Shown: piece after piece, positions 11,908 through 22,699 of the stretch
Numbering within the stretch: the stretch's first letter is position 1
Layout: each line of letters begins with the position of its first letter
NCBI GenBank assembly: GCA_023078685.1
Contig: JALGAS010000001.1
Location: 5,518,001-5,582,000 of the forward strand
Reading direction: 5' to 3'
Source of the DNA: Neopestalotiopsis rosae
Lineage: Eukaryota > Ascomycota > Sordariomycetes > Amphisphaeriales > Sporocadaceae
DNA: 64,000 nt
Notes under the pieces: model-generated
The model's database searches: none
Told to the model about the DNA's origin: nothing
Seen by the model: only the letters and a program-made list of their open reading frames with translations
Program-made: the position numbers and the translations under genes

Positions 11908-13236
11908 ATGGCGCCAAGATCGAGGCACTCCACATCCAAACAGAATGCACCTGCTTCACCTGCACCTGCAGCTTTGTTCATTCCTGACATAACAAAAGTT
12001 GCCGACGTAAGTTCTTTCCAATTATTTTCCTCTTTCTCTACTTCTCTTTCGTCTGCTTCCTTTGTTCCTGCCGTGGATCTCCACTAGACGCACCATAACA
12101 ACTAGTTTAAATGGAGTCCCCCATGTTGTGTGATGTTTTGTCCATTCGCAACATATTCGGAGGAGAAAGTACAAGCTATTTGACAACAGACTCTTTTCGT
12201 CGAATGCCGTACCATCATCACATAAAGACATCAATCAGAGCTAACATCATTCACAAGATGGCTTCGCCCGTATCAGCAGCAGCAGCAGCTCCTCCTGCCA
12301 CCAATGGAACTCTAGCTGTTAATGGCGGCAACCGTGCCAGCCAAGAACCAGAGAATGCCGTTGGTAGCTACGAGCAGTCTGAGGATCTCAATGAGATCAC
12401 ACGTCGTCAATTGGAGGAAGATATCAAAGCCTACCGATATGATCTTGACTTCAGTACCGAAATGCTTAAGGACGGCAACCAGAACCTGACTGCACAAGAT
12501 ACGCGTACCATCCAATTTCGAATTCTGGATTTGGGCCATCAGTTGCGCCACTGCCAACATCGCATCGAGCAAATTGATGCGCAGATTCCTCAGCCTGGCT
12601 CGACTTCGAACGGCCACCGGACGTTCTACTATGACGCTGCTCCTAAGCGTCGCGCCAATGGCATGCCCAGTAATAGCACTCCTGGCCCACCGAGCAAACG
12701 CGCCCGCCTGTCGCCCAATGGTGATGAGTCGATGGACATGGAATCTGCCGACAGTAACGCTGTTCAGCGTCTTGGATACTGGATGTGTCACCTTTGCACT
12801 GCCAACAAGTACCTCAGCGCCGGACAGAACCGCGTACCCAGTGCACCTTGCAAGTGGCCACTGCGTGACGTGAGCAAGATGCTTACCCATTTTCTGGACA
12901 TGCATACCGAACATGAACCCGAAGAGAGATGCATCGAGCTCGGAAATGCCTTGGCTGCAAACCGTTAGTTGACCTTTTCTTTCCCCCAAGACGTTGTTCT
13001 CGTACGGCTCACAGTATCATTTTGCTAATCGTTCACCAGGCGGACCCTTTGAGTACTGGCTTACGAGGACCAAGCACCAGAAAGTTCGAGACAGCAATAT
13101 CATGGATGAGTGCATCGATTCGCTCCAGTCCGGCGCAGTTCCCGAGAGTCTGAAGAAGATTAATCGGGCTGCTGGCGCCTTTCCTAATGCTATGAGCATG
13201 AAGGACAAGGGGGATGACAGCTCCATGGTCCTATAG
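11908..13236 (+). CDS. Conserved-looking hypothetical with a CxxC/HxxxH segment
   Basis: Exons 12258-12963 and 13040-13236 are firm: the GTTAGT donor, CACCAG acceptor and frame agree, and together they encode 300 aa from ATG 12258. A further first exon at 11908-12006 is probable. It starts with ATG in good context, encodes a protein-like stretch ending ALFIPDITKVAD, and stops exactly at a GTAAGT donor in phase 0. A GCTAAC branch point and CACAAG acceptor lie right before ATG 12258, giving about 333 aa. The middle has a helical segment (RRQLEEDIKAYRYDLDF) and a basic KRAR patch. The C-terminal half has WMCHLC followed by MLTHFLDMHTEH, a possible zinc site. I do not recognise the family. The TAG at 13234 is followed in the same frame by a long repeat-containing stretch. 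Confidence 0.7.
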
Positions 13237-13797
13237 GAAGATCAAGATAGCATTCCTAAAACCCCCTGCAAGAAAAGCGCGAGGACCGAGGCCACAGGTG
13301 AAGGCAGTGCTCAGCAAGGGAGAACGACCTTTGAAGAGAAAATGAGAGCTTTGCCACCCTTGAAATGCGTGTGGCCCCGGTCCACGCGCTTTCCGAGGAA
13401 GAAGACCTTTGAAGAGGAAATGAGAGCTCTGACCTACTTGAAAAGGGAGGGGACTGGGGCCACAGGTGAAGGCAGGGCCCAGCGACGATCGAGAAAGACA
13501 TTTGAAGAGAAAATGAGAGCTCTGACCGACTTCAAAAGGGAGGGGGCCGGGGCCACAGGTGAAGGTGGTGCTAAGTGTTCGAGGAAGACATCTGAAGAGA
13601 AAATGAGAGCTCTGACCTACTTCAAAAGGGAGGGGACCGGGGCCACAGGTGAAGGTGGTGCTAAGCGTTCGAGGACGACATCTGAAGAGAAAATGAGAGC
13701 TCTGGCCTACAAGTATGAAGATCTGGTAAAAAACTTCTGTTCCCTCGAACAGGAAGCCCGTTCCCTCGGACAGGAAGCAAAGCAGCCGGAAGTGTAA
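13237..13797 (+). repeat. In-frame downstream extension made of ~90-bp tandem repeats
   Basis: Immediately after the TAG of the preceding gene the same frame stays open for 186 codons. It contains five copies of a unit beginning at about 13325, 13404, 13497, 13587 and 13677, so spacing is about 79, 93, 90 and 90 bp. Each unit encodes a core like FEEKMRAL, then a basic segment, GTGATGEG and an Arg-rich end. The final unit runs into a helical tail (YKYEDLVKNFCSLEQEA). The copies are close in sequence. The opposite strand is open as well, as expected for a repeat. It may be the former C-terminus of the upstream protein cut off by a stop, or a separate minisatellite. Confidence 0.65.
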
Positions 13798-15529
13798 AGT
13801 CACCCGACGATGGATGCGCATGAGCGCTAGAAGGCCATGTACTCATTTGCAACGTTGAGGATGTTATGGATAAAACACCGGTATAGGAGACGTCGACCTC
13901 CCGAAAAGACCGAACATGGTCGCCAACGAAGAAGGATACGATCAAGGGAATGACTATAGGGCGAGGCGTTTTGACATTCCCAGAAGATATACTAGGCAGC
14001 ATTGATGCGACGGCGTTACATGATTAAAAGAATAAATATAATCCACAGACAAGGTTTCCCCTATCCGTGGTATTCCAACCTTGAAACGCGCTCGTTCGTT
14101 TGGCAATAGACAGCTAGCGAGAGAGTAAAACAATCAGCATTTTCAATTGTCGAATGTTGCAACCAGAAGCGAGTCGCTATCAATCCGTGCAAGATGGTGC
14201 TTTTGTTGTTCTGGATGTGCGCCTAATGGTAGCTCGAAATCAATAGACAATGTCAAAACCCACGCCTATAATGCATATAAATTTCGTACATTGGTAATCA
14301 TAAGTGAGTCTTCGTATTGCGACATATTTCATCGCTCATGTTCTTGAAGATTGCATAAATTTGTAGTTGACGAAAACATACTACAGCAATGATCTCAACC
14401 ACTCCCTAACTTCGCTTCTACGGGCACCGACAGAGAAGACGTCGTGGCCTCGACTGTGCATAACGTAAGCTACAAATAAGAACAGCCTGGGCACTGATTG
14501 GCAGGAGCTCGGCAACCAATTTGATGACATTTACTGTACCTTATAGTACAATGGACACGAATTGTTGCGCAGGCCATGTCCGGACTCCAGTGAATTGAAG
14601 TCCCATTATGTGCGCTGGCCTAAACAGTCCAAGCAAGCAGGTTAGGTAGGTAAATAAGCTCATCTACCTACACGGCCCGTCAACCGTTAGCGCTCCCGTT
14701 GTGCCTGCAGGGGCATTGATCAACGTCATAGACGGACTCTCCCAACACATGTATGATTCATTTGCTCGGTGTATCATTTTCCAAAAATGCTGTCCGAGAA
14801 GTGAGAAACTACTCTACTACCGGCATGCAATAGTTGCTCTGGTCACACACGATGTTCGGTACTCTCGGCCATGCTAAATATGCCATGAGGTCGTCTAGAC
14901 TCTAGACCCTGGCCGGCAGGCGAATCGCATCGCATCGCACCTCTCCCCCAACCCTCGACTTTTATGTCCGGACGCATCTGAGATCGCTAACTAATAAACT
15001 AATCGGCAACACCCTACTTTACGGCGGTCACTAATACGGCGAGATATGACCGAATGCTCCTTTTCCCAATCACAACGCTTAGGGGCTTTGGTCGGTGCTC
15101 GGGACCGCTGACAAAACACCACATGGCATTTCTTTGGGTGTTGCCCATTTCTTTGACGCCATGAGCAGTCCAGCTCATATAAGCATCATGCCAAGGTGTG
15201 TTAGTGAGTGAGATGGGACCGACCGAAGCAATGCTGATCTCCCGTGCCGGACCGGAGAACTGGTCTTGTCCGAAGTAGTGAAGTGAGCACTGCTTTTGCT
15301 TTGGGTGGATTTTTGTTTCCGTAGTCCATGACGTTGGGTATCTGAGAGTGTTTCCCTCCCACGTATAGTCTAGCGAGTTTTGTGGCATCATAGGTCGGTT
15401 GTATATGCCGACATCTTCACAGGCACCTATACATGTCGACATGTAAATATAAATGTCTGGACCCCACGTGTTTCTATCATTACCCAGTCTTCATCGTAAT
15501 GAAACTGTTTCGACGGACGATAACTGACC
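13798..15529. other. Intergenic
   Basis: No convincing gene on either strand. Around 14640-14680 there is a short run of taggtagg/ctacctac words, and around 14922 a small gcatc repeat. It should include the promoter of the DHA1 transporter. Confidence 0.5.
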
Positions 15530-15693
15530 ATGTACGAACTACTTCGAGACACGGTCTTCAGCCATACGCTGCGGCTCATCACGGGTGGAAAGGTGTTCAA
15601 GTACCAGGAAGAGGTCGACTCATCGATCTGGAAAAAGTATGTGCACCGTGAAAAGTCGGATAATATTGCTCGTTACGGAGAGACGTCACCCCG

Positions 15694-15726
<33 letters not shown>

Positions 15727-17501
15727 CTCGTCAGAGGATAATCTTCGCCCCGGCGAGAGTCACGATGGCTCCAGCGACTCCCGAACATCGTCTGCCACAG
15801 CCATTGATCACGACACTGTCGTGAATGGCGACAAGAACCGCCATGTCGATCCTGAAAAGGGCAAGGATTATTATATCGTTGACTGGTACGGTCCGAATGA
15901 TCCCGAGGTACGTGATATTCATAAACACGCATATGTCAAAGTTCGCGTTCGCAGAATCCCAACTAACACAATCTACCTTCCTGGGTTGTAGAATCCCATG
16001 AACTGGTCGCGAGGAAAGAAGTTCTTCGTGACGTTTGAAATCTGCTTCCTCACCTTTAGCGTCTACATCGGCTCGGCCATCTACTCGGCGGGCATCCTCG
16101 ACGTGATGCAGCACTTTGGCGTCTCGCAGGTGGCCGCGACCTTGGGCCTGACCCTGTTCGTCGCCGGCTACGGCCTGGGCCCCATGATCTGGAGCCCGCT
16201 GTCCGAGATACCCCAGACGGGCCGCAACCCCATCTACATTATTACCTTGGCCCTCTTTGTCGTCCTGCAGGTGCCTACGGCCCTGGCCACCAACTTTGGC
16301 ATGCTCCTCGCTTTCCGCTTCATCACTGGCTTCATCGGCAGCCCGAGTCTGGCTACGGGCGGTGCCAGTATCAGCGACATGTATACACCCGCCAAGCGCA
16401 CCTACGGCCTGGCTGTCTGGGGCATCGGTGCCGTGTCTGGTATGGATTCTTCTCCTCTTCCCAACCCTATTACCTCTATAATGGAAAACAATCGATTGAC
16501 AAAAGTGAAATTCTAGGCCCTACCCTAGGCCCTCTGATCGGCGGGTTCGCCGCCGAAGCCAAGGGCTGGCGCTGGCCCATCTGGGAGCTCATGTGGCTCT
16601 CGGGCGGCTCGCTAGCCTTTCTCATCTTCTTCCTGCCCGAGACCTCGCCGGCCAACATCCTATACCGCCGGGCCCGGCGCCTGCGCAGGCTCACGGGCAA
16701 CGACAAGCTCGTGTGCGAGGCCGAGCTCGCGGGCCAGGACATGTCGGCGCGCGACGTGGTGCAGATGACCCTGGTCCGCCCCTTCACCCTGCTCTTTGCC
16801 GAGCCCATCGTCCTGGCCCTCGACCTGTACATTGCCCTCGTCTACGGCCTGCTGTACATCTGGTTCGAGAGCTTTCCCCTCGTCTTTGAAGGGATCTACG
16901 GCTTCAGCCTGGGCCTCGAGGGGCTCGCGTTCCTGGGCATCCTCGTCGGCGTCTTTGTCGTCCTGCCGCCCTTCGTCTGGTACCAGCACAAGTACATCGA
17001 GCCCAAGTTCAACGACGACGGCGAGCTCAAGCCCGAGTGGCGTCTCCCTCCCGCCTTTGTCGGCGCCTTTGCTATACCCATTTGCCTGTTCTGGTTCGGC
17101 TGGACCTCGCGCGCCGATATCCACTGGATCGTGCCCATCATCGGTACCGCCTGGTTCAGCATTGGCGCCTTCTTGCTGTTCAACTGCGTCATGAACTATC
17201 TCAGCGATGCCTATCCTACCCAGGTGGCTAGTGTCCTTGCCGGCAATGATTTGCTAAGAAGCATGGTCGGTGCCGGATTTGTAAGTGTTCTTCGCTCAAT
17301 ATTCCAAATCCACATAGATATTGTACTGACCTAATGTAATAGCCTTTATTCGCCACAGCCATGTACACGAATTTGGGTATCGATTGGGCCAGTTCCACCT
17401 TGGCCTTTATTTCGATTGCATTCATCCCGATTCCATTCGTACTGTTCAAGTACGGTGAATGGCTTCGACACAAGAGCAAGAACGCGAGACATGATCTCTA
17501 A
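15530..17501 (+). CDS. MFS multidrug transporter, DHA1 (drug/H+ antiporter-1) family
   Basis: There are four exons: 15530-15907, 15992-16439, 16517-17280 and 17343-17501. All have GT-AG introns with phases that agree, giving 582 aa. The N-terminus (LLRDTVFSHTLRLITGGKVF) and the NPMNWS motif just before the first membrane segment are typical of fungal Flr1/Mfs1-type exporters. About twelve hydrophobic segments follow from residue ~140. The motif-C-like GPTLGPLIGGF lies after the third splice site and PETSP lies at the end of the fifth to sixth helix. A long hydrophilic loop separates the two halves. The cytosolic N-terminus carries a nine-residue Gln tract encoded by pure CAG repeats, which is unusual for the family. 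It probably exports toxic compounds at the plasma membrane; the substrate is unknown. Confidence 0.9.
15698..15724 (+). repeat. (CAG)9 microsatellite in the transporter N-terminus
   Basis: Nine uninterrupted CAG codons give nine Gln in the cytosolic tail of the MFS protein, between a Thr/Ser-Pro-Arg-Glu segment and a His-Ser-Ser segment. Length is likely to vary among isolates (inference). Confidence 0.95.
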
Positions 17502-17947
17502 ATTATAACGCGGCGTGTGGACTCTGCAGTTTCAGCTGCTGACAAGACTTGGATATAAATTAACCATTGCTGCAATGAGTTAATAACTCTATCATAATGA
17601 CTGGCACTGAAATCTACCATCATAAATCTCATCCTAATATATCAGAATAATAGTAATAAAATCACCTACTTCATCGTTCATATAAATCACATCCATATGA
17701 ATTTCCTGAATAATCACTTATGCGACAGTGACGACTAGTTGAACAACCAATATGACTGCGTTGTCATTGTAAACCTATCTATCAATGCCTTTTTGTAGCA
17801 CCTATGAATGCTTGAAAACCAAACCCCTAAACTCCATGCCAATGCAAAATATGATCCAATGATGCAAGCGCTATGCCTATGCCAATTATACGACAAGGAC
17901 AACTCCGTCCCATGGATGAATAGTACAACGAGAGTAGATTGCGTCCA
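17502..17947. other. AT-rich convergent 3' flanks
   Basis: The region lies between the 3' ends of the transporter (+) and the kinesin (-) and is markedly AT-rich. It presumably carries both polyadenylation regions. No gene seen. Confidence 0.55.
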
Positions 17948-20189
17948 TCACGCGCTACCCGCCACAAGTCCGTCATATGCCTTTTCCAAAAGTTTTCCTA
18001 ATCCGGGAACGACGTAAAGTTCATGGATGCTTTCAATAGGGCGGTCCTCCTCGACTAGATACTCAACCATGTCCTGTGCCTTTCTGGGCCCAAAGCCCTT
18101 GAGCTTTTGAATGGTCTTTGCATCTCTCGAGTTGATGATGTCGAGCAACTTTCCCATGGGATCCGCGTCGTCTTCTGTGGGAGCCGATTTCCGTGTGGCC
18201 TTGGCCTTTTTGGATTTCTTCTGTTGTTCAAGCACAAAGCTTCCATTGTCGTCAGCTGCGTCGCCTTCGTAATCCTCGTCCTCGGTGTAGCGGATTACCT
18301 TCTTCTTGTGCACAATGGGAGAGAGCACCTCAAGGGCAGCGGCATCTTCAACCGTGTCTTGGCTTTGCCGTTTGGCGGCAATCTTAGCCTTGAGCTTTGA
18401 TATCTTCGACAGCAACTTTGCTTGCCCCGGGAAGAACGGTAATGCCAGCTCGTACATTGTCAGAGCACTTGCATCCTCGCCGCGCTCCTTGTGTTGCCTG
18501 GCCATGAGCAAGAAGCGAAGACCCTCGGACTTGGAGTCATCGTGGCGACCATCTTCTATCCGGCGCTCCAGGGCTTCAAGGCGCTTCTGTACTGCGTCAC
18601 TAATCTCGGGCTGGGCAGGCACAGCCTGTTGTCGAGAGGCTAGGATCTCAGCAACCTTCTTTTCTACCATTGCCTCAATGGCCTCAGCCGAGACGGTCTG
18701 CTGCACAGGCTGGCTCACGGGTTGAGGTCTACTCGTGGGTTGCGGGGCCAGTAAGCTAGAGGCAGGTCGCGAGATCTTCGAGGGTCGAGCAATACCCGAG
18801 TCCCCATCAGAGGGTCGCTTCTGGAGCGTTGATGATGTCCGCTTCAGTGATGTGTTGACGGGTCGCGGAGCCAGCGCAGAAGGCTTTGCGCGATCAATGT
18901 ACACACTAAATGACTTTACTGGCTTGGCTTCTGCGGCAGCCTTTTCGTTCTCCTTTTCCTTGGCAGCAATCATTCCGGATGTGACATTGTGCGCATTGTT
19001 CAGAGGCCGTAATGGTTGACGTGCAATACTGCCATTTGAGCTTCCAGAGTTTGTACGCGGGACTTGCTTGTAGACAATCTCGTTTTCAATCTCTCGAACC
19101 TCAATTCGTTTCGCTCGCGAGCTGACGTTGAGACTGCTCAAGGTGTCAAGGTGGTAGCTGCGGAGGGGAGCAAGATTTAAAATCATAATGGTGATGCCGT
19201 TGTTCTGGCCGAGCGAAAGGATTCTTGTCATCTTGGATTCCCTAAAAGGAATACGGCGATCGCCTCGAGAGATGGCCTCAATGCATTGACTGAGCACGAA
19301 CAAGCTCTTGTTGATGGCGGCCGACTCGATCAAGCGCTCCTTGTTGTTCTCCGTACGGCGGTTGTCTTCCGATCCAGCCAAGTCAATGGCTGAAGCTGTG
19401 CTCTCGCGCACCATGTCTCCGGTGGTCTGGACAAGCTTGACCCGCAGTATGGCATGGCTTCGACTGCTGTGGGCGTTGAGCTTGGTAGCAGCGGTGATGC
19501 GGTTGTTGTTTGCCTCAATGTATAGCTTCTCAAAGTCCTTGAGGTCTTCGCAAGGTCTTTCGGTCAAGCCCACGACGTGTGTTCTGCCGTGGGCCTCTCT
19601 CAGCGGCAGCCCGGTCGGGGTTCGCTTCTCAGGGGGTTCGAAGAGGTCGTAGACCTTGTCGTTGTAGATCTCGTAATATGACAGAGCGACTGTTACCACC
19701 GTCTCGTCATTCGAGTCCTTCATGATCCGCTTTGCCTTGCGGTAGACGCCGCTGAGCAGTCTGGGAATCACCCCGCGGTCTGCCAGCTTCAGTCCGCCGC
19801 GCATCGTGTGTGTCTTTCCGGTTCCGGTGACGCCATAGGCAAAGATGGTGACATCTAGACCTTGAAAAAGTGCCTTGAGATGAGGAGCAACTACAAAAAG
19901 ATTCAGTCAGCTCGCTGCGGTCGACAAAGTTGTTGACGATATGGGGGAAAACCCGCGGCGCGCATATATCGTTCATACCTTCTGCTGTAAAAAGTTCCTC
20001 CTGCGTAGTCGGCTGATCGTACACGCTGTTGAAAGCAAACGTGAACTCTTCGGCTTCGTTCTTTGGACTCGGTATCCGGACCAGAGTATTTGACTTGCCG
20101 TCCTCGGTGCTGGCTGCGGTCACAATAATGTCCTTATCCAGCTCTTGCGAGAGCAGAGGACGGATTCGCGCAACGACGCGGACAGACAT
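17948..20189 (-). CDS. Kinesin-10 (KIF22/Kid-like) motor with C-terminal helix-hairpin-helix
   Basis: Exons 20189-19979 and 19890-17948 are joined across an 88-nt intron (GTATGAAC donor, GCTGAC branch, TTTGTAG acceptor) to give 717 aa. I start at the ATG before SVRVVARIRPLL because upstream codons are Pro/Cys-rich and unlike a kinesin N-terminus. The motor domain has P-loop GVTGTGKTHTM (~residues 90-100), switch I NAHSSRSHA, switch II DLAGSE and NKSL. A coiled-coil-prone stretch lies at about 460-520. The C-terminus has a helix-hairpin-helix fold signature with KLKGFGPRKAQDMVEYL and VPGLGKLLEKAY. Kinesin plus terminal HhH is diagnostic for kinesin-10, chromokinesins that bind DNA and support chromosome movement on the spindle. 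Acidic and basic linkers lie between the two parts. Confidence 0.92.
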
Positions 20190-21518
20190 GATGGGACCAG
20201 GAGTCGTCGGCTGGAGAGGACAGTGACATGGATGACACAAAGGACAAGATGGAGGAGTGATAGTCGGCGTAGTATAGAAGGTCAAGCAGGTAGTAATTGC
20301 TTGACGCTGAGCGACTAGGGAAAGAGCCTCAACTCAGCGTATTATTCGGGTTGTAGGGATGAGATAGGCAAGCAGCAGCGGTGCTATGGTCCACGGGTCA
20401 GAGCTTGTTTCCTGGGTTTGTGTGTCGCAGCCAGAAACCTGCACTAGTCCGTCCAGCGGTCGTCCAGGGCAACCGAATTGCACCAACTGCACCACCCCAC
20501 ATCCCCTGCGCTGACAGGCCATTAGCGACTTGCATGTGGAGCGGCCCGATGTTTTTAGTTGTATAACCCCACTAGACCTTCAGCGTCACCAGGCCAAGCC
20601 CAAGCGCCAGTACCACAGGTTTATAGGGCTGGCTTACCGGTGGGAGAGTGAAGTCGAACAACAACAATGCAACGTCATGTTCTGTTATGATCAGACAGAA
20701 TACTATATTTAACAGCAGTCACGGGAACAATCTGTTGTCATCTCCACCATCACATTTGCATGATGAGTTACGTCATTGTGATTGGCGACGAGACACTGCG
20801 TAACGATCCGAATGTCAATCGTGATGAACATCCATGGTTCAAAGATGCTACAAGTGTAATTTTTTCGAATTTTTTGCTTTCGGATCTCTCCATCTTGTGA
20901 ATGATTAGTGAGAACAAAAGAGACAGCCGACACGATTGTCAAGTCTGATTTCAATCTTCACTCACACCAACCATAGTTGAGCCATACTTAAATCATTAAT
21001 TCTTGTATGACCGAATGTGCCATGATCGCAGATGCTGATGGTGTTTCAAGGCGAGGGTCCTCGCCATTTTTACTGATTCACTAGGAACAATCGTACTGTA
21101 TTCACGTCGAGATCGTAAATTTTCGACTGACGTTGAACTGCAATGAGAGGACGAAGCCATCCACAAAGACCGTTCACGTTGGTAATCTTGCTGCTGAGTC
21201 GAGAACATGGTGAGCACCGTCTTCGGGCCTCATGATTTACAACCAGAAACAAAAACCAATCTTCAAGAGGCGCAGACCGTCAATTACATGATCATACTTG
21301 CGGTAATTTCTTGTGTTAGTACATTGCCGTCCTCCGCGCGATGTACCATTTCATCCCCAGACGCATTGCTTTTTGCCATCTCAACCATCAGTAGCGACAT
21401 CAGTAATTGATTTTGCTTGACTCACACAGACGCTCTATGTCTTCTTGGCCAAAGAAGCGATTCCTCCCCAGACAAGAATCAAGTATGGCTACGTTGACCA
21501 GCCATTCTCCGAGCAACT
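20190..21518. other. Intergenic
   Basis: Contains the upstream region of the kinesin gene and the 3' flank of the RNase H gene, both on the minus strand. No supported coding sequence; short frames only. Confidence 0.5.
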
Positions 21519-22010
21519 CTAATAAATCTCATCCAGTGCCTCATTGCAGTGCTCGTCGGCCAGCGCATTGTCCTCGCGGGGAACCCAGTGAAAGGTCAAG
21601 TCGCCCAGTTCCTCCTTGACGCGCATCTCGAGGTCCACGGCCTCCTCGAGGAGGTCTCTGTTGGCGACTTCAAAGCCGCGAGAGTTGAGCCAGCCGTTGT
21701 TGGACCACGTGCAGGTCCAAACATTCATGCAGTTTACGGCGTAGCGCGAGTCCGAATAGACGTCGACGATGCAGTGGGGATAAGTTGCGAGCTCCTCGTA
21801 CCGCTCCAGAGCCCATTCCAGCGCCATGATGATCGCCGTGAGCTCGGCCCTCTGATTGGTTGGAGTGGGATAATCATCGAGCTGCCGCTTCTTATACCGA
21901 TATTTGCCACGGTAAGGACTGTCCAAGACAGCCGCAGCGGCACCAATGGCTCCTGGCTGTCCATTGCCACGACAGCCGCCGTCGACGCGGAACACCATCT
22001 TGTAGGGCAT
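21519..22010 (-). CDS. Ribonuclease H family protein (RNase HI fold)
   Basis: Intronless, 163 aa. The sequence covers a complete RNase HI domain. The first catalytic Asp is in RVDGGCRGNG, the Glu is in QRAELTAI, the second Asp is in YSDSRYAVNC and the last is in the ALADEHCNEAL segment after HWVPREDN. There is no N-terminal hybrid-binding domain and no clear targeting signal, so it is shorter than yeast Rnh1. It resembles the small stand-alone fungal RNase H proteins that are usually annotated by domain only. It is expected to cleave RNA in RNA-DNA hybrids, with unknown physiological target. The acidic composition and short length suit a soluble protein. Confidence 0.88.
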   Translation of the reverse strand: MPYKMVFRVDGGCRGNGQPGAIGAAAAVLDSPYRGKYRYKKRQLDDYPTPTNQRAELTAIIMALEWALERYEELATYPHCIVDVYSDSRYAVNCMNVWTCTWSNNGWLNSRGFEVANRDLLEEAVDLEMRVKEELGDLTFHWVPREDNALADEHCNEALDEIY

Positions 22011-22699
22011 GATGGCAAGTAGTGACCGAGTGTGGATGTCGAATCTCAGAAAGTGGAATGCATGGAAGCTGGAACGGCGATGATCTCGGTTCCGAATGTG
22101 TCGCGATGCCTTTTTGATGTTGCGATAGGGTAGTTCTTAGACCGGAGTGTTTGGTGCCCTGCTCCAGACTGAAATGTCGAAGTAGAAGCACCTCTTCATT
22201 CAGATCGATTGAGCTGACAGAGAGGTTGAAACGGCCAGCTTTCCTTTGAATGGTGCTTGGCCCGGGAAGGAGAGTAGTTTGAATTTTGAAGGTTGTGTTT
22301 ACAGGACCTACATCTTCAAGCCTTCAAACGGCCAAAGCCTAAAAGCATACATAGATTGGTAGAGCCAGGATGGACAGACCCACTTGGACCCCTCATGTCT
22401 ATCAATGTAGAATAGAAATAGGTGGCCGGGACGACAAGGATGCATTCTATCCGTCTCCCAGGGTTGATGCAAACGCAACTTGCCTCGATGGAAATTCACG
22501 AGCTGGGTGGAACTTCTTTGTAAGCTTCCACGACTTGAATGTTGATTGGTGCTAGTGGCTCGAGGGGAAACAAAAAGATTCAACATTGACTGCATTTGAT
22601 AAAGAAAAAGAAAGACTCCTGCATAATGGAAACCAATGGAATCATTTTAATTCCACGGCGGATCGTCTATTTCTCGTGCAAATAAGAGCGCACAAGCAA
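22011..22699. other. Intergenic
   Basis: This is the upstream region of the RNase H gene and the 3' flank of the Dal5-type transporter. No gene seen. Confidence 0.5.

Noticed and set aside
13231..13821. 196-codon frame antisense to the tandem repeat
   Set aside because: It is open because the repeat has no stops in that phase; the product is a mirrored repeat with repeated SSHFLF and no gene-like ends.
16660..17194. Open frames on both strands inside the DHA1 transporter
   Set aside because: Shadows caused by high GC at third codon positions of the real exon.
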